Numbered from the stretch's first letter, positions 12,357 through 21,433 are shown. The stretch is DNA of 28,160 bases from an uncultured Butyrivibrio sp. (GCA_910577605.1 CAJTON010000001.1:1-28160), one strand, 5' to 3'. Numbers and translations: made by a program. Notes: a model not told the origin generated them from the sequence alone.

Positions 12357-14090
12357 GTGAAAAAGCTATTGATTTACCTTAGAGGATATATTAAAGAAAG
12401 TATTTTGGGACCCTTGTTCAAACTGTTGGAGGCGACGTTCGAGCTGATAGTGCCGCTTGTAGTGGCGTCTATCATCGACAACGGAATCGCTGCCGCGGAC
12501 AACAGATATATAGTGACAAGGGTCCTTATTATGATAACGCTGGGAGTGGTAGGGCTTGTCTGCTCCATTACCGCGCAGTATTTTGCGGCAAAGGCGGCGG
12601 TGGGCTTTGCGACCGGACTCCGTCATGCTCTTTTCGGTCATATACAGGAGCTTTCTTTTTCGGAAATAGACGAGATAGGAACGGCGAGGCTTATAAACCG
12701 TATGACGAGCGACGTCAATTCGGTGCAGGGCTGCGTTAATATGGTACTCAGGCTTTTCCTGCGCTCTCCCTTTATAGTTTTCGGCGCGATGATAATGGCA
12801 TTCACGATAGATATAAAGTGCGCGCTTATCTTCTGCGTGGCGATACCTGTTCTTATGGTTATAGTTTTCGGAATCATGATAGCCTCCATTCCTTTGTACC
12901 GTAAGGTGCAGGAAAGGCTTGACGCGATCCTAAAGACAACAAGGGAGAATCTTAACGGAACGAGAGTTATAAGGGCTTTTAACAGGGAGGACGACGAAAT
13001 ACGCCTTTTCAACGAGGGCAATTCGGCGCTGAGGAAGGTGCAGGTGTTCGCGGGCAAAATATCGGCGCTTATGAATCCCATAACCTTTGCGCTCATAAAC
13101 GCCGCTATGGTGGTACTTATATACACGGGAGCGGTTCAGGTGGACAGCGGCAGGCTTTCTCAGGGACAGGTCGTTGCTCTTGTGAATTATATGTCGCAGA
13201 TACTTGTGGAGCTTGTCAAGCTCGCGAGCCTTATAATACAGATCACCAAGGCGCTTGCGTCCGCAAACAGGGTACAGGAGATATTTGAGATAAAATCCTC
13301 GATGGAATTTCCCAAGAATACTCCGGAGGCGGAGGAGAGTCCCTACGCGGTCGAATTTGACAACGTTGCCCTGACATATAAAAACGGAGGGGCGGAGTCG
13401 CTTGTAAATATAGATTTTAAAGTAAAAAAAGGCGAGACAATAGGAATAATCGGCGGAACCGGTTCGGGTAAATCCTCGCTCGTCCATATGATACCGAGGT
13501 TTTACGACGCGACCGCGGGAGAGGTCAGAATCGACGGAATAAACGTAAAGGATTACGCGAAGGATGATCTTCGCTCCAAAATCGCGATAGTTATGCAGAA
13601 GGCGGTTCTTTTCAACGGCACTATCCGTGAAAATATGCATTGGGGCAAGCCGGACGCGACGGACGACGAGATACGCGAGGCGCTCAGATGCGCTCAGGCG
13701 GCGGAGTTTGTCGAGGACAAGGAGGGAGAGCTTGACTATATGATAGCTCAGGGCGGAAGGAACCTTTCCGGCGGACAGAGACAGAGACTTACTATCGCGA
13801 GGGCACTGGTCAGCAATCCGCAGATACTTATCCTTGACGACAGCTCGTCGGCTCTCGACTATGCGACGGACGCGAAGCTGCGCGAAGCGATAAGAGGGCT
13901 TGGCGGAAAGCTGACCACCTTCATAGTGTCGCAGAGGACGGCTTCGTTGCGGAGCGCGGACAGGATAATAGTTATGGAGGACGGAGCAATAGCGGGAATC
14001 GGAACGCATGACGAGCTGCTTGAAAACTGCCTTGTATATAAAGAAATATACGGTACTGACAGCAACAGCGCAGAGGGAGGCGCGAGATAA
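12357..14090 (+). CDS. ABC exporter half-transporter, subunit with degenerate ATP site
   Basis: The 577-aa protein has six membrane helices (about 15-300) and a nucleotide-binding domain: Walker A GGTGSGKS (about 366), LSGGQ (about 469), Walker B ILILDDSSSALD (about 491). In Walker B the catalytic Glu is Asp, and the switch His is Gln (VSQRTAS), the two changes typical of the degenerate partner in LmrCD/TM287-288-type heterodimers. I prefer the GTG start at 12357 over the TTG at 12351, which lies too close to the CAGG ribosome site. Its stop overlaps the partner's start (TAATG). It exports an unknown, probably hydrophobic or peptide substrate. Confidence 0.92.
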   Translation: MKKLLIYLRGYIKESILGPLFKLLEATFELIVPLVVASIIDNGIAAADNRYIVTRVLIMITLGVVGLVCSITAQYFAAKAAVGFATGLRHALFGHIQELSFSEIDEIGTARLINRMTSDVNSVQGCVNMVLRLFLRSPFIVFGAMIMAFTIDIKCALIFCVAIPVLMVIVFGIMIASIPLYRKVQERLDAILKTTRENLNGTRVIRAFNREDDEIRLFNEGNSALRKVQVFAGKISALMNPITFALINAAMVVLIYTGAVQVDSGRLSQGQVVALVNYMSQILVELVKLASLIIQITKALASANRVQEIFEIKSSMEFPKNTPEAEESPYAVEFDNVALTYKNGGAESLVNIDFKVKKGETIGIIGGTGSGKSSLVHMIPRFYDATAGEVRIDGINVKDYAKDDLRSKIAIVMQKAVLFNGTIRENMHWGKPDATDDEIREALRCAQAAEFVEDKEGELDYMIAQGGRNLSGGQRQRLTIARALVSNPQILILDDSSSALDYATDAKLREAIRGLGGKLTTFIVSQRTASLRSADRIIVMEDGAIAGIGTHDELLENCLVYKEIYGTDSNSAEGGAR

Positions 14091-15826
14091 TGAAGAAAAA
14101 ATCCTCCACAGTAAAAAGAGTATTAAAATATATCGGCAAATACAAAGCGTATCTTGCCGCGTCGCTTATCCTTGCGCTGATCACGGTTGCGGGACAGCTT
14201 TATATCCCTATATTGCAGGGACAGGCGATAGACCGTATAATCGCCACGGGTAACGTGGATTTTGCTGCGATAACCAGAATAATAATCATTATTCTGATCA
14301 CCGTCGGGGCGGTGTCGCTTCTTCAGTGGATAATGAATATCTGCAATAACAGGATAACCTATTCGGTCGTCCATGATATAAGGCGCGACGCTTTCGAGAA
14401 GCTCCAGCGTCTGCCCGTGCGATATGCGGATTCCCATCCGACGGGCGAGATAGTCAGCAAGGTGATCTCGGATGCGGACCAGTTCGCCGACGGACTTCTG
14501 ATGGGCTTTACGCAGTTTTTTACGGGTCTTATGACGATAATCGGGACGCTTGCATTCATGCTTATGATAAACTGGAAAATAACGCTCGTGGTCGTGCTCG
14601 TGACACCGCTTTCTTTTTTTGTTTCTTCTTTTGTCGCCAAAAGGACTTATACAATGTTCCATAAGCAGTCCGAGACGAGGGGCGAGCAGACGGGCTTTAT
14701 AGACGAGATGATCGGCAACGAGAAAATCGTTCAGGCATACAGCCACGAGGAGGAGGCGCTTGAAAAATTTGACGAGATCAATGAGCGCCTGAGAAAATAT
14801 TCGCTTAAAGCGATATTCTTTTCTTCGCTGACCAATCCGTCCACGCGCTTTATAAATAACGTGGTGTACGCTTTGGTGTGTTTGACGGGTTCTTTTGCGG
14901 CGGTAAAGGGAGTGCTGACGGTCGGAAAGCTCTCGGCGTTTTTAAGCTACGCGAACCAGTATACCAAGCCGTTTAACGAGATCACAAGCGTCATAACGGA
15001 GCTTCAGAACGCGCTGGCGTGCGCCGACAGGGTGCTTGATCTGATAGAGGAGGAGCCGCAGAGCGAGGACGCCCCCGACGTGCTTGTCGTAAACGACGGC
15101 GAGGGGCGCATCAGTCTTAAAAACGTTGCTTTTTCATATACCGAGGAAAAAGAGCTTATAAAGAATTTCAATCTTGAGGTCAGCCCCGGACAGAGGGTTG
15201 CGATAGTAGGACCTACGGGCTGCGGCAAGACGACGATAATAAATCTTCTTATGAGATTTTACGATGTCGATTCCGGCTCGATAAGCGTGGAGGGAAAGGA
15301 CATCAGGGAGATCACCCGCCGCAGTCTGCGCGGCAATTACGGAATGGTTCTGCAGGAGACATGGCTCAGATCCGGTACGATACGCGAGAATATCACTACG
15401 GGCAAGCCGGATGCGACGGACGACGAAATAATTGCCGCGGCGAAGGCGGCACACGCCCACAGCTTTATAAAGCGTCTTCCCGACGGATACGACACTGTTA
15501 TCGGGGAGGACGGCGGAAGCCTCTCTCAGGGGCAGAAGCAGCTTTTATGCATCGCGAGGGTAATGCTCTGTCTGCCGCCGATGCTGATTCTTGACGAGGC
15601 GACCTCTTCGATAGACACCCGTACCGAGATGAAGATACAGGAGGCTTTCGGGCGAATGATGAACGGACGCACGAGTTTTATCGTGGCGCACAGGCTTTCC
15701 ACGATAAAGTCAGCCGACATTATACTTGTGATGAAGGACGGAAACGTTATCGAGCAGGGCAGTCACGACGAGCTGCTTTCAAAGGGCGGGTTTTACAGCA
15801 AACTGTACAACAGTCAGTTTTCGTGA
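14090..15826 (+). CDS. ABC exporter half-transporter, subunit with canonical catalytic residues
   Basis: The 578-aa protein has six membrane helices (about 18-300) and a nucleotide-binding domain with Walker A GPTGCGKT (about 374), a signature altered to LSQGQ (about 478), Walker B MLILDEATSSID with the catalytic Glu (about 500), and the switch His in VAHRLST. The complementary pattern (canonical Glu/His here but a deviant signature motif; degenerate Walker B/H-loop but canonical LSGGQ in the upstream partner) is just what a heterodimer with one hydrolytic site requires. The start overlaps the upstream stop. A weak GC stem (GCGG/CCGC near 15843-15854) follows, without a clear T-run. Confidence 0.93.
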   Translation: MKKKSSTVKRVLKYIGKYKAYLAASLILALITVAGQLYIPILQGQAIDRIIATGNVDFAAITRIIIIILITVGAVSLLQWIMNICNNRITYSVVHDIRRDAFEKLQRLPVRYADSHPTGEIVSKVISDADQFADGLLMGFTQFFTGLMTIIGTLAFMLMINWKITLVVVLVTPLSFFVSSFVAKRTYTMFHKQSETRGEQTGFIDEMIGNEKIVQAYSHEEEALEKFDEINERLRKYSLKAIFFSSLTNPSTRFINNVVYALVCLTGSFAAVKGVLTVGKLSAFLSYANQYTKPFNEITSVITELQNALACADRVLDLIEEEPQSEDAPDVLVVNDGEGRISLKNVAFSYTEEKELIKNFNLEVSPGQRVAIVGPTGCGKTTIINLLMRFYDVDSGSISVEGKDIREITRRSLRGNYGMVLQETWLRSGTIRENITTGKPDATDDEIIAAAKAAHAHSFIKRLPDGYDTVIGEDGGSLSQGQKQLLCIARVMLCLPPMLILDEATSSIDTRTEMKIQEAFGRMMNGRTSFIVAHRLSTIKSADIILVMKDGNVIEQGSHDELLSKGGFYSKLYNSQFS

Positions 15827-15903
15827 TTATGTGAGTATTTTTGCGGGAATACCGCTGCGAGCAAAAACGCGGAAAATGAGGACGATTAGGAGATTAATTC
15901 AGA

Positions 15904-17016
15904 ATGAGCACATACAGAGTTGAGCTTGTGAGGACGGTAGACGATTCTTACAATATAGAGATAGGCTTCGGGCTTGAAAAGCAGCTTATAGAGGATTTGC
16001 GCGCAGGTCTTGCGGGAAATATCAAAAGGTTCGCAGTCGTGACGGACTCAAACGTAAAGCCGCTCTATGCCGACAGGATATACGAGGGGCTTGTCAAAGC
16101 CGGATACGGCGCCGACGTGATCACTTTTGAGGCGGGCGAGAAGAGCAAAACAAGACAGACTAAGGAATTTATAGAGGATACGATGCTCGCGAAGGGATAC
16201 AGACGGGACTGCTGTATTATTGCGGTGGGCGGCGGCGTAGTAACGGACGTGGCGGGATTTGTCGCGGGAACTTACGGGCGCGGCGTGCCGTTTATAAATT
16301 ACGCGACCACGCTTCTCGCCGCGGCGGATGCTTCTATCGGCGGCAAAACGGCGGTGGACACTCCGCTTGCCACCAATCTTATCGGACTTTTCAATCAGCC
16401 GCGCAAGGTCTACATAGACATCGCCGCGTGGCGCACGCTGCCAAAAAGGGAGATATACAGCGGAATGGCGGAGACGATAAAGCACGCGTGTCTTGCGGAC
16501 GGGGATTTTTTTGACTATCTTGAAAAAAACATGGAGCGCGTTCTTGATATCGACGAGGAGACGTGCGAGTATATCGCAAAACGTAACTGCGAGATAAAAT
16601 ATAATGTGGTTATGAAGGACGAACGTGAAAGCGGGCTTCGCGAGGTGCTTAATCTCGGACATACTGTGGGGCGCGCGATAGAGACCGTAAGCGGCTACAG
16701 ACTGCTGCACGGAGAGGCGGTGGCGATCGGGCTTAGCGCGCAGGCAAGGTTAGCGCGCAGACGCGGATATATGAGCGCGGACGAAGTGGAGAGGGTTGAA
16801 AAGCTTCTTTTGCGCGCCAAGCTTCCGACTGCGATTCCCGATTATATAGACCGAGGCGAGCTTGTGAAAAAGCTTTACACCGACAAAAAGGTTAAGGACG
16901 GGTGTCTGCGGTTTGTGCTTGAGAAGGGTATCGGCGGCGTGGTCTGCTTCGGCGATAATGTTTATTCTACTCCCGTCAGCGAGGAAGAAGCGGCTGAGAT
17001 AATAAAAGAGATGTAA
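15904..17016 (+). CDS. aroB: 3-dehydroquinate synthase
   Basis: The 370-aa length is normal for AroB, the second enzyme of the shikimate pathway (DAHP to 3-dehydroquinate, NAD and divalent metal). Visible motifs are the NAD loop GGGVVTDVAGFVAGTYGRGV (about 104-123), TLLAAADASIGGKTAVD, the metal-ligand Glu in GMAETIKHA, and the two metal-ligand His residues in NLGHTVGRAIE and LLHGEAVAIG. The start follows TTAGGAGATT. It lies 77 bp after the ABC gene without a strong terminator and 35 bp before the next small gene. No other shikimate gene is in the window. Confidence 0.97.
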   Translation: MSTYRVELVRTVDDSYNIEIGFGLEKQLIEDLRAGLAGNIKRFAVVTDSNVKPLYADRIYEGLVKAGYGADVITFEAGEKSKTRQTKEFIEDTMLAKGYRRDCCIIAVGGGVVTDVAGFVAGTYGRGVPFINYATTLLAAADASIGGKTAVDTPLATNLIGLFNQPRKVYIDIAAWRTLPKREIYSGMAETIKHACLADGDFFDYLEKNMERVLDIDEETCEYIAKRNCEIKYNVVMKDERESGLREVLNLGHTVGRAIETVSGYRLLHGEAVAIGLSAQARLARRRGYMSADEVERVEKLLLRAKLPTAIPDYIDRGELVKKLYTDKKVKDGCLRFVLEKGIGGVVCFGDNVYSTPVSEEEAAEIIKEM

Positions 17017-17051
17017 AGACGAAGGCGTGGATTTATAACTTAGGAGGAAAA

Positions 17052-17429
17052 ATGTACGAGCAGGATTATTTTATGCGCATGATACACGAGATGGTGCGTA
17101 TGCTTATAAAGCTTCTTACAGGCAAGGATACCGAGCGCTACGATCAGGTGGAATTCAAGGAGGAGCAGGCAAGAGAGGATTACGAGCGCCTCATCGGGCT
17201 TGCAGACGGCGGCGACATATGCGGCGCGGAGAACGAGCTTGTGGAAAACGCTGACATCGGGAATCCTGACGACCTTCGCAAGGCGGTGTTTTTTTACAGA
17301 CATTTGAACGGAATGAGTGACGAATTTCTTGAGGCGCATGATTTTTCAAGAGAGGAGATCGCGCAGGGACTGCGGTATATGGCGGATATGTACGGCTACG
17401 GAGAGATAATGGAGCTTTTGGAGGAGTGA
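17052..17429 (+). CDS. Conserved small protein of unknown function (DUF6483-like)
   Basis: The 125-aa protein begins MYEQDYFMRMIHEMVRMLIK followed by LLTGKD, then acidic helices with a YERLIGLADGGDICGAEN segment and a C-terminal GLRYMADMYGYGEIMELLEE-like end. I associate this start pattern with an uncharacterised clostridial family (DUF6483, from memory). It is soluble and all-helical in appearance, with no catalytic motif visible. A perfect TTAGGAGGAAAA ribosome site precedes it. Position after aroB suggests co-transcription but says nothing certain about function. Confidence 0.75.
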   Translation: MYEQDYFMRMIHEMVRMLIKLLTGKDTERYDQVEFKEEQAREDYERLIGLADGGDICGAENELVENADIGNPDDLRKAVFFYRHLNGMSDEFLEAHDFSREEIAQGLRYMADMYGYGEIMELLEE

Positions 17430-17487
17430 ACCGTTACTTGGAGAAGTTATTATGCACAGTGGCGCAGGAAGCGTTTTGGGCTGTTTT

Positions 17488-18108
17488 TTATCCTCTAATT
17501 ACTGTTACAGGGGCATCTCTATAAGTGATTATCCACCATGGCTCTCCTTTTAGTATATAATTAAAAACAATGTCAGGAATGTCCATTTGAAAAACGACAG
17601 GTTCTTGGATATTAATATATGTGCCAAGCTTAACAGTATATATTGCGGGACCAGTGTTTGCATGTGGTCGGTAGAACTTCGCTTTATATTCAAGTATAAT
17701 TCCTGTCTGCTTTTTGAAGTTTGAGTTCTGCTTGAAAATGCCGTCTCTTTTTATAGTTATTGCAATACACAGGAAACTTAATAAAAACAGAACGCAAAAA
17801 AAGATTATGTAACCGAGTAGTTCTGTATCGTTGTTTTTTGCATTATAGATAACTCCGATGATTGCGAAAATGTCAATAGTAAATACAATCCCCATAATCT
17901 GCGCGGAGGTATTAATGGCGGTTTTGATTTTTTTTATATCGGTATCCGTTACATCAAAGATAGAGATGTTTGGTTTGAATTCTTGCAATTCTGTGGTATA
18001 TTTCTCGATTTTTAGAGTCTTGCGTTTCGGCATTTTTTTGTGACATAAAGAAACAAGTATTAGCGGGATAAAAAATACCAATAAAAAGATGATATTTATT
18101 AAATCCAT
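17488..18108 (-). CDS. AT-rich hypothetical membrane protein
   Basis: The 206-aa protein has an N-terminal hydrophobic helix (about 3-22), a polar segment, two close membrane helices (about 70-92 and 97-119) and a C-terminal soluble beta-rich region of about 80 residues (GIILEYKAKFYRP, YTVKLGTYI, PWWIITYRD). I do not recognise it; the general plan recalls small DUF3592-type membrane proteins. A+T content and codon use differ visibly from the flanking genes (many AAA, ATA and TTT codons), suggesting recent acquisition. The start follows AAGGAGGATGG. It has its own promoter and is convergent with the gene to its left. Confidence 0.7.
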   Translation of the reverse strand: MDLINIIFLLVFFIPLILVSLCHKKMPKRKTLKIEKYTTELQEFKPNISIFDVTDTDIKKIKTAINTSAQIMGIVFTIDIFAIIGVIYNAKNNDTELLGYIIFFCVLFLLSFLCIAITIKRDGIFKQNSNFKKQTGIILEYKAKFYRPHANTGPAIYTVKLGTYINIQEPVVFQMDIPDIVFNYILKGEPWWIITYRDAPVTVIRG

Positions 18109-18188
18109 AGATGTCCATCCTCCTTATTTGATATAAAATATGGTGAAAAACGTATGGAAATTTACAGAGGTAAGATATGTTATATAAA

Positions 18189-18217
18189 ATTATACAGTAA
18201 GATATTATTACATACAA
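18189..18217 (-). promoter_or_regulatory. Promoter of the AT-rich membrane protein gene
   Basis: On the minus strand TTGTAT (18217-18212) and TATAAT (18194-18189) are 17 bp apart, giving a leader of about 75 nt. The 350-bp gap 18109-18460 holds this promoter and the divergent one at 18397-18425; nothing else was seen in it. Confidence 0.5.
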
Positions 18218-18396
18218 GTAAAAAATAAGATTTTTTATGTGGTTTTTTATGCGGTAGAAATCATGTGTAAATTCTGCATCAGTATTAGGATTATAACAAT
18301 CGCGAAGCAGACGCGGTAATCGAGCTTTTGCAGGGGGATTGGTGTTCTCCCGTCGTATCTCAACCTGTAAAAATTTTCATAAATCTTTATAAACGC

Positions 18397-18425
18397 TTGA
18401 AGAACCGACGTTATTATGGTATTCT
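18397..18425 (+). promoter_or_regulatory. Promoter of the second REC-HD-GYP gene
   Basis: TTGAAG (18397-18402) and TATTCT (18420-18425) are 17 bp apart with TGG before the -10. This promoter overlaps the first in-frame ATG (18416), which is why the true start is placed at 18461. Confidence 0.6.
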
Positions 18426-18460
18426 ATATTAGGAAATTTGCACGATTGGGGGCATATAAG

Positions 18461-19528
18461 ATGAGAAATACGATTTTGATAGTCGATGACGAAGAACTGA
18501 ACAGAGAACTGTTAAGACAGATGTTTGAAGAAGACTATGACATTCTTACCGCCAATGACGGCAAGGAGGCGATACGTTATCTTGAAAAGAATAAGAACGA
18601 GATCGCGATAATTCTCCTTGATATTGTTATGCCGGTTCTCAACGGATTTCAGGTATTGCAGGTGATAAATAACAAAAAGCTGCTTGATAAGATCCCGGTA
18701 ATACTCATAACCGCGCAGGACGACGAGCAGACGGAGTTCCAGTGCTACCAGATGGGAGCGACGGCGATCATCAATAAGCCTTTTGTGGCGCAGACCGTCA
18801 GAAAAAGAGTTATAAGCACCATCGAGCTGTACCGCAACATTGACGAGATGGAGGGTACGATAAGCGAACAGGACGAGAAGCTAGAGGAACAGGAGAAGAA
18901 GCTGAACGCCTTCAGCGATACTCTGCTTGAAGCTGTCAGCAATATCGTTGAGTTCCGTAATCTTGAGTCGGGAACACATGTTAAGAGAGTTAAGGGTTTT
19001 ACGAGGATTTTTGCCAATACATATAAGAAGCTTTATCCGCAGGAGGGGCTTACGGACGAGCAGATAGAGGTGATCGTAAGGGCGGCGTCTTTGCACGACC
19101 TCGGAAAGATAGCGATACCCGACAATATCCTGCTGAAGCCGGGACGTTTGACCGACGAGGAGCGCGAGGTCATGATGACGCATACCACCAAGGGCTGCGA
19201 GATCCTCAATATGCTTTCGGATGTTCAGGAGCAGGAGCAGTTCAAGGCTTCTTATGAGGTATGCAGATATCACCATGAAAGATACGACGGCAAAGGCTAT
19301 CCTGACGGACTTAAAGCGGACGAGATACCTATTTCCGCGAGGCTCGTTTCAATTGCGGACGTATATGACGCGCTTGTAAGCGAACGCGTTTATAAGAAGC
19401 CGTTTGACAAGCAGACGGCGTACACCATGATAATGGAAGGTCAGTGCGGTATTTTTGATCCAAAGATATTAAGCTGCTTTGAGTACTGCAAAAAAGAGAT
19501 AGAGGAATTTGCGGACAGCAGGATTTGA
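18461..19528 (+). CDS. Second response regulator with HD-GYP domain
   Basis: From the ATG at 18461 the protein has 355 aa and starts directly with a receiver domain (MRNTILIVDDEELNRELLRQ; phosphoacceptor Asp in ILLDIVMP; NKPF Lys). A Glu-rich coiled linker (about 125-150) leads into an HD-GYP domain with LHDLGKIAIPDNILLKP and the signature HHERYDGKGYPDG. It is predicted to degrade cyclic-di-GMP. A GGGGG stretch 8 nt upstream serves as ribosome site. The domain plan matches the protein at 2455-3573. Directly downstream is an Hpt protein, which points to a multistep phosphorelay with a hybrid kinase encoded elsewhere. Confidence 0.92.
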   Translation: MRNTILIVDDEELNRELLRQMFEEDYDILTANDGKEAIRYLEKNKNEIAIILLDIVMPVLNGFQVLQVINNKKLLDKIPVILITAQDDEQTEFQCYQMGATAIINKPFVAQTVRKRVISTIELYRNIDEMEGTISEQDEKLEEQEKKLNAFSDTLLEAVSNIVEFRNLESGTHVKRVKGFTRIFANTYKKLYPQEGLTDEQIEVIVRAASLHDLGKIAIPDNILLKPGRLTDEEREVMMTHTTKGCEILNMLSDVQEQEQFKASYEVCRYHHERYDGKGYPDGLKADEIPISARLVSIADVYDALVSERVYKKPFDKQTAYTMIMEGQCGIFDPKILSCFEYCKKEIEEFADSRI

Positions 19529-19561
19529 TTTATTTTCGCGTAGAAAGTGAGAGGTAAGAAA

Positions 19562-19915
19562 ATGGACGAATTTATCAACAAGTTAAAAGAAAACGGGGTG
19601 GATGTTGACGGCGCTCTCGAAAGATTTATGAATAATGCCGCAATGTACAAAAAATTCCTCAAGAAATTTGAGAATGATCCCAATTACGAGGTGCTGAAAT
19701 CGGCGATCGAGGAAAAGGATACGCAGAAAGCGTTTGCGGCTGCGCATACGCTCAAAGGCGTATGCAGCAATCTTTCGCTTACGCCGCTTTTTAACGCGGT
19801 GGCTAAGCAGACGGAATACTTCAGGGAGGATAAGTTTGAAGAAGGAGCCGCTCTGATGCCTCAGGTTGAAGAAGCGTATAAGAATATGGTCGATTTGATC
19901 GGCGGAATTGAATGA
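19562..19915 (+). CDS. Hpt-domain phosphotransfer protein
   Basis: The 117-aa all-helical protein contains AAHTLKGVCSNLSL, the Hpt signature in which the His of AHTLKG receives and donates phosphate. The rest of the four-helix bundle (MDEFINKLKENGVDVDGALE at the start; PQVEEAYKNMVDLI at the end) fits the family. The ATG at 19562 behind GAGAGGTAAG is preferred to a GTG five codons earlier. It lies 33 bp after the REC-HD-GYP gene and before a strong terminator, so both are one operon. It would shuttle phosphate between a hybrid kinase and the adjacent regulator, possibly also to the one at 2455. Confidence 0.9.
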   Translation: MDEFINKLKENGVDVDGALERFMNNAAMYKKFLKKFENDPNYEVLKSAIEEKDTQKAFAAAHTLKGVCSNLSLTPLFNAVAKQTEYFREDKFEEGAALMPQVEEAYKNMVDLIGGIE

Positions 19916-19939
19916 CGGCCGGAATATTGTGATTTAAGG

Positions 19940-19970
19940 ACCCCCGCTTGCGAAAGCGGGGGTGTTTATT
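19940..19970 (+). terminator. Strong terminator after the HD-GYP/Hpt operon
   Basis: ACCCCCGCTT (19940-19949) pairs with AAGCGGGGGT (19954-19963) around a 4-nt loop (GCGA), followed by GTTTATTT. Confidence 0.9.
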
Positions 19971-20011
19971 TAGAATGATAAACGCATATAAATAGGATAA
20001 GGAAAAAAGCG

Positions 20012-21373
20012 ATGAATGAAGACGTGAGAGAGGACAAATTTATACGGATGACCACAAGACCGGTCAAGGGACTTGTGTGCAGCATGGCTATACCCTCCAT
20101 AATGAGTATGCTTGTGACTGCGTTTTACAATCTGGCGGACACTTTTTTTGTCGGAAAGGTAAGCACCCAGGCGACGGGAGCGGTGGGGGTCGTTTTTTCA
20201 TATATGACGCTTATTCAGGCAATAGCGTTTTTCTTCGGACATGGCAGCGGCAATTATATATCAAGGGAACTTGGCAAGCGAAATGTCGGGGGAGCAAGGA
20301 AGATGGCGTCGCTTGGTTTTTTTACGGCGCTTGCCATAGGAGCGCTTCTTGCGGCGGGGTGCTTTGTTTTTATGAGACCGATATTAAAGCTTCTTGGCGC
20401 GACGGACACGATAATGCCGGAGGCGGTCAGCTATTTTAGATATATTCTCTGCGCGACTCCTTTTATAATGGGCTCGTTTGTTCTCAACAATGTGATGAGG
20501 ATGCAGGGCAACGCGAAGCTTGCGGTTATAGGAATTACGTCAGGGGCTCTTTTAAATGTTGCTCTTGACCCGCTGTTTATTTTCGGTGCGGGAATGGGAA
20601 CGGGCGGCGCCGGGCTTGCGACGGCAATATCACAGACAGTCGGCTTTGCGCTGCTTTTTTATCTGAGCGGCAAAAAAGACGGTATAAAAATAAGACCCGC
20701 GGATTATAAATTAAGCCTGTCGGGATTGCTTGAGATAGGGGCGGGAGGCCTGCCGTCGCTAGGCCGGCAGGGTATGGCGAGTATCGCCGTTATCTGCCTT
20801 AACAACGCGGCGAAGGGATACGGAGATTCAGCAATAGCGGCGATGTCCGTCGTGAGCCGCGTGACTATGATAGCGGGTTCGGCGCTTATCGGGTTCGGAC
20901 AGGGATTTCAGCCCGTGTGCGGCTTCAATTACGGCGCAGGTCTTTATGACCGCGTAAAAAAAGCCTTCTGGTTCTGTGTTAGAGTCGCTACGATCGCGAT
21001 GAGTGCAATCGGCCTGGGACTGTATATTTACGCCGAACCGCTTATCGGACTGTTCAGGAAAGACGACGCGATGCTCACAAAGATAGCGGCAGCGGCGCTT
21101 CGGTATCAGTGCATGACCATGCCGTTTATAGGCTTTGTGGTCATGAGCAATATGTTTTTGCAGAATACGAGAAAAACGGTTCGGGCAACAGTCATAGCGA
21201 TGGCGAGACAGGGCGTTATGTTTATACCTTCGCTTTTCATATTGGAAAGTATTTTCGGACTTACGGGAATACAGCTCACGCAGCCGGCGGCGGATATTCT
21301 TTCGTTTATACTTGCGATACCGCTTTCTTTGTCGGCTATCGCGGACATGAACAGGGCGGCGAAGAAGAACTGA
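20012..21373 (+). CDS. MATE-family multidrug/cation antiporter
   Basis: The 453-aa integral membrane protein has about 12 hydrophobic helices in two similar halves, with the family's typical first helix (AIPSIMSMLVTAFYNLADTF) and loop (VGKVSTQATGAVGV). The short cytoplasmic N-terminus is acidic. MATE proteins export cationic drugs or metabolites using Na+ or H+ gradients; the substrate cannot be read from sequence. The start follows AAGGAAAAAAGCG. It lies between the Hpt terminator and the promoter at 21405, so it appears monocistronic, although no clear promoter is seen in the 40 bp upstream. Confidence 0.93.
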   Translation: MNEDVREDKFIRMTTRPVKGLVCSMAIPSIMSMLVTAFYNLADTFFVGKVSTQATGAVGVVFSYMTLIQAIAFFFGHGSGNYISRELGKRNVGGARKMASLGFFTALAIGALLAAGCFVFMRPILKLLGATDTIMPEAVSYFRYILCATPFIMGSFVLNNVMRMQGNAKLAVIGITSGALLNVALDPLFIFGAGMGTGGAGLATAISQTVGFALLFYLSGKKDGIKIRPADYKLSLSGLLEIGAGGLPSLGRQGMASIAVICLNNAAKGYGDSAIAAMSVVSRVTMIAGSALIGFGQGFQPVCGFNYGAGLYDRVKKAFWFCVRVATIAMSAIGLGLYIYAEPLIGLFRKDDAMLTKIAAAALRYQCMTMPFIGFVVMSNMFLQNTRKTVRATVIAMARQGVMFIPSLFILESIFGLTGIQLTQPAADILSFILAIPLSLSAIADMNRAAKKN

Positions 21374-21404
21374 TCTAAGGGGCTTTCCCGCGCCGCGAAA
21401 ATAA

Positions 21405-21433
21405 TTGTTTTTTCGACATTATTCTGATATTAT
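21405..21433 (+). promoter_or_regulatory. Promoter with embedded 0A-like box, before the lipid/envelope operon
   Basis: TTGTTT (21405-21410) and TATTAT (21428-21433) are 17 bp apart. The spacer contains TTCGACA (21412-21418), the reverse complement of a perfect Spo0A box TGTCGAA, positioned where binding would affect RNA polymerase. The box could be chance. Confidence 0.45.

Noticed and set aside
12930..14009. 359-aa minus-strand ORF
   Set aside because: It lies fully antisense to the ABC exporter gene, is Arg/Tyr-rich without motifs, and is a by-product of the codon bias of the real gene.
16048..16710. 220-aa minus-strand ORF inside aroB
   Set aside because: Shadow of aroB, which is intact with all active-site motifs.
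18416..18460. First in-frame ATG of the second REC-HD-GYP gene as start
   Set aside because: It lies between the -35 and -10 of a good promoter and adds 15 residues not seen in receiver domains; the ATG at 18461 starts the domain directly.
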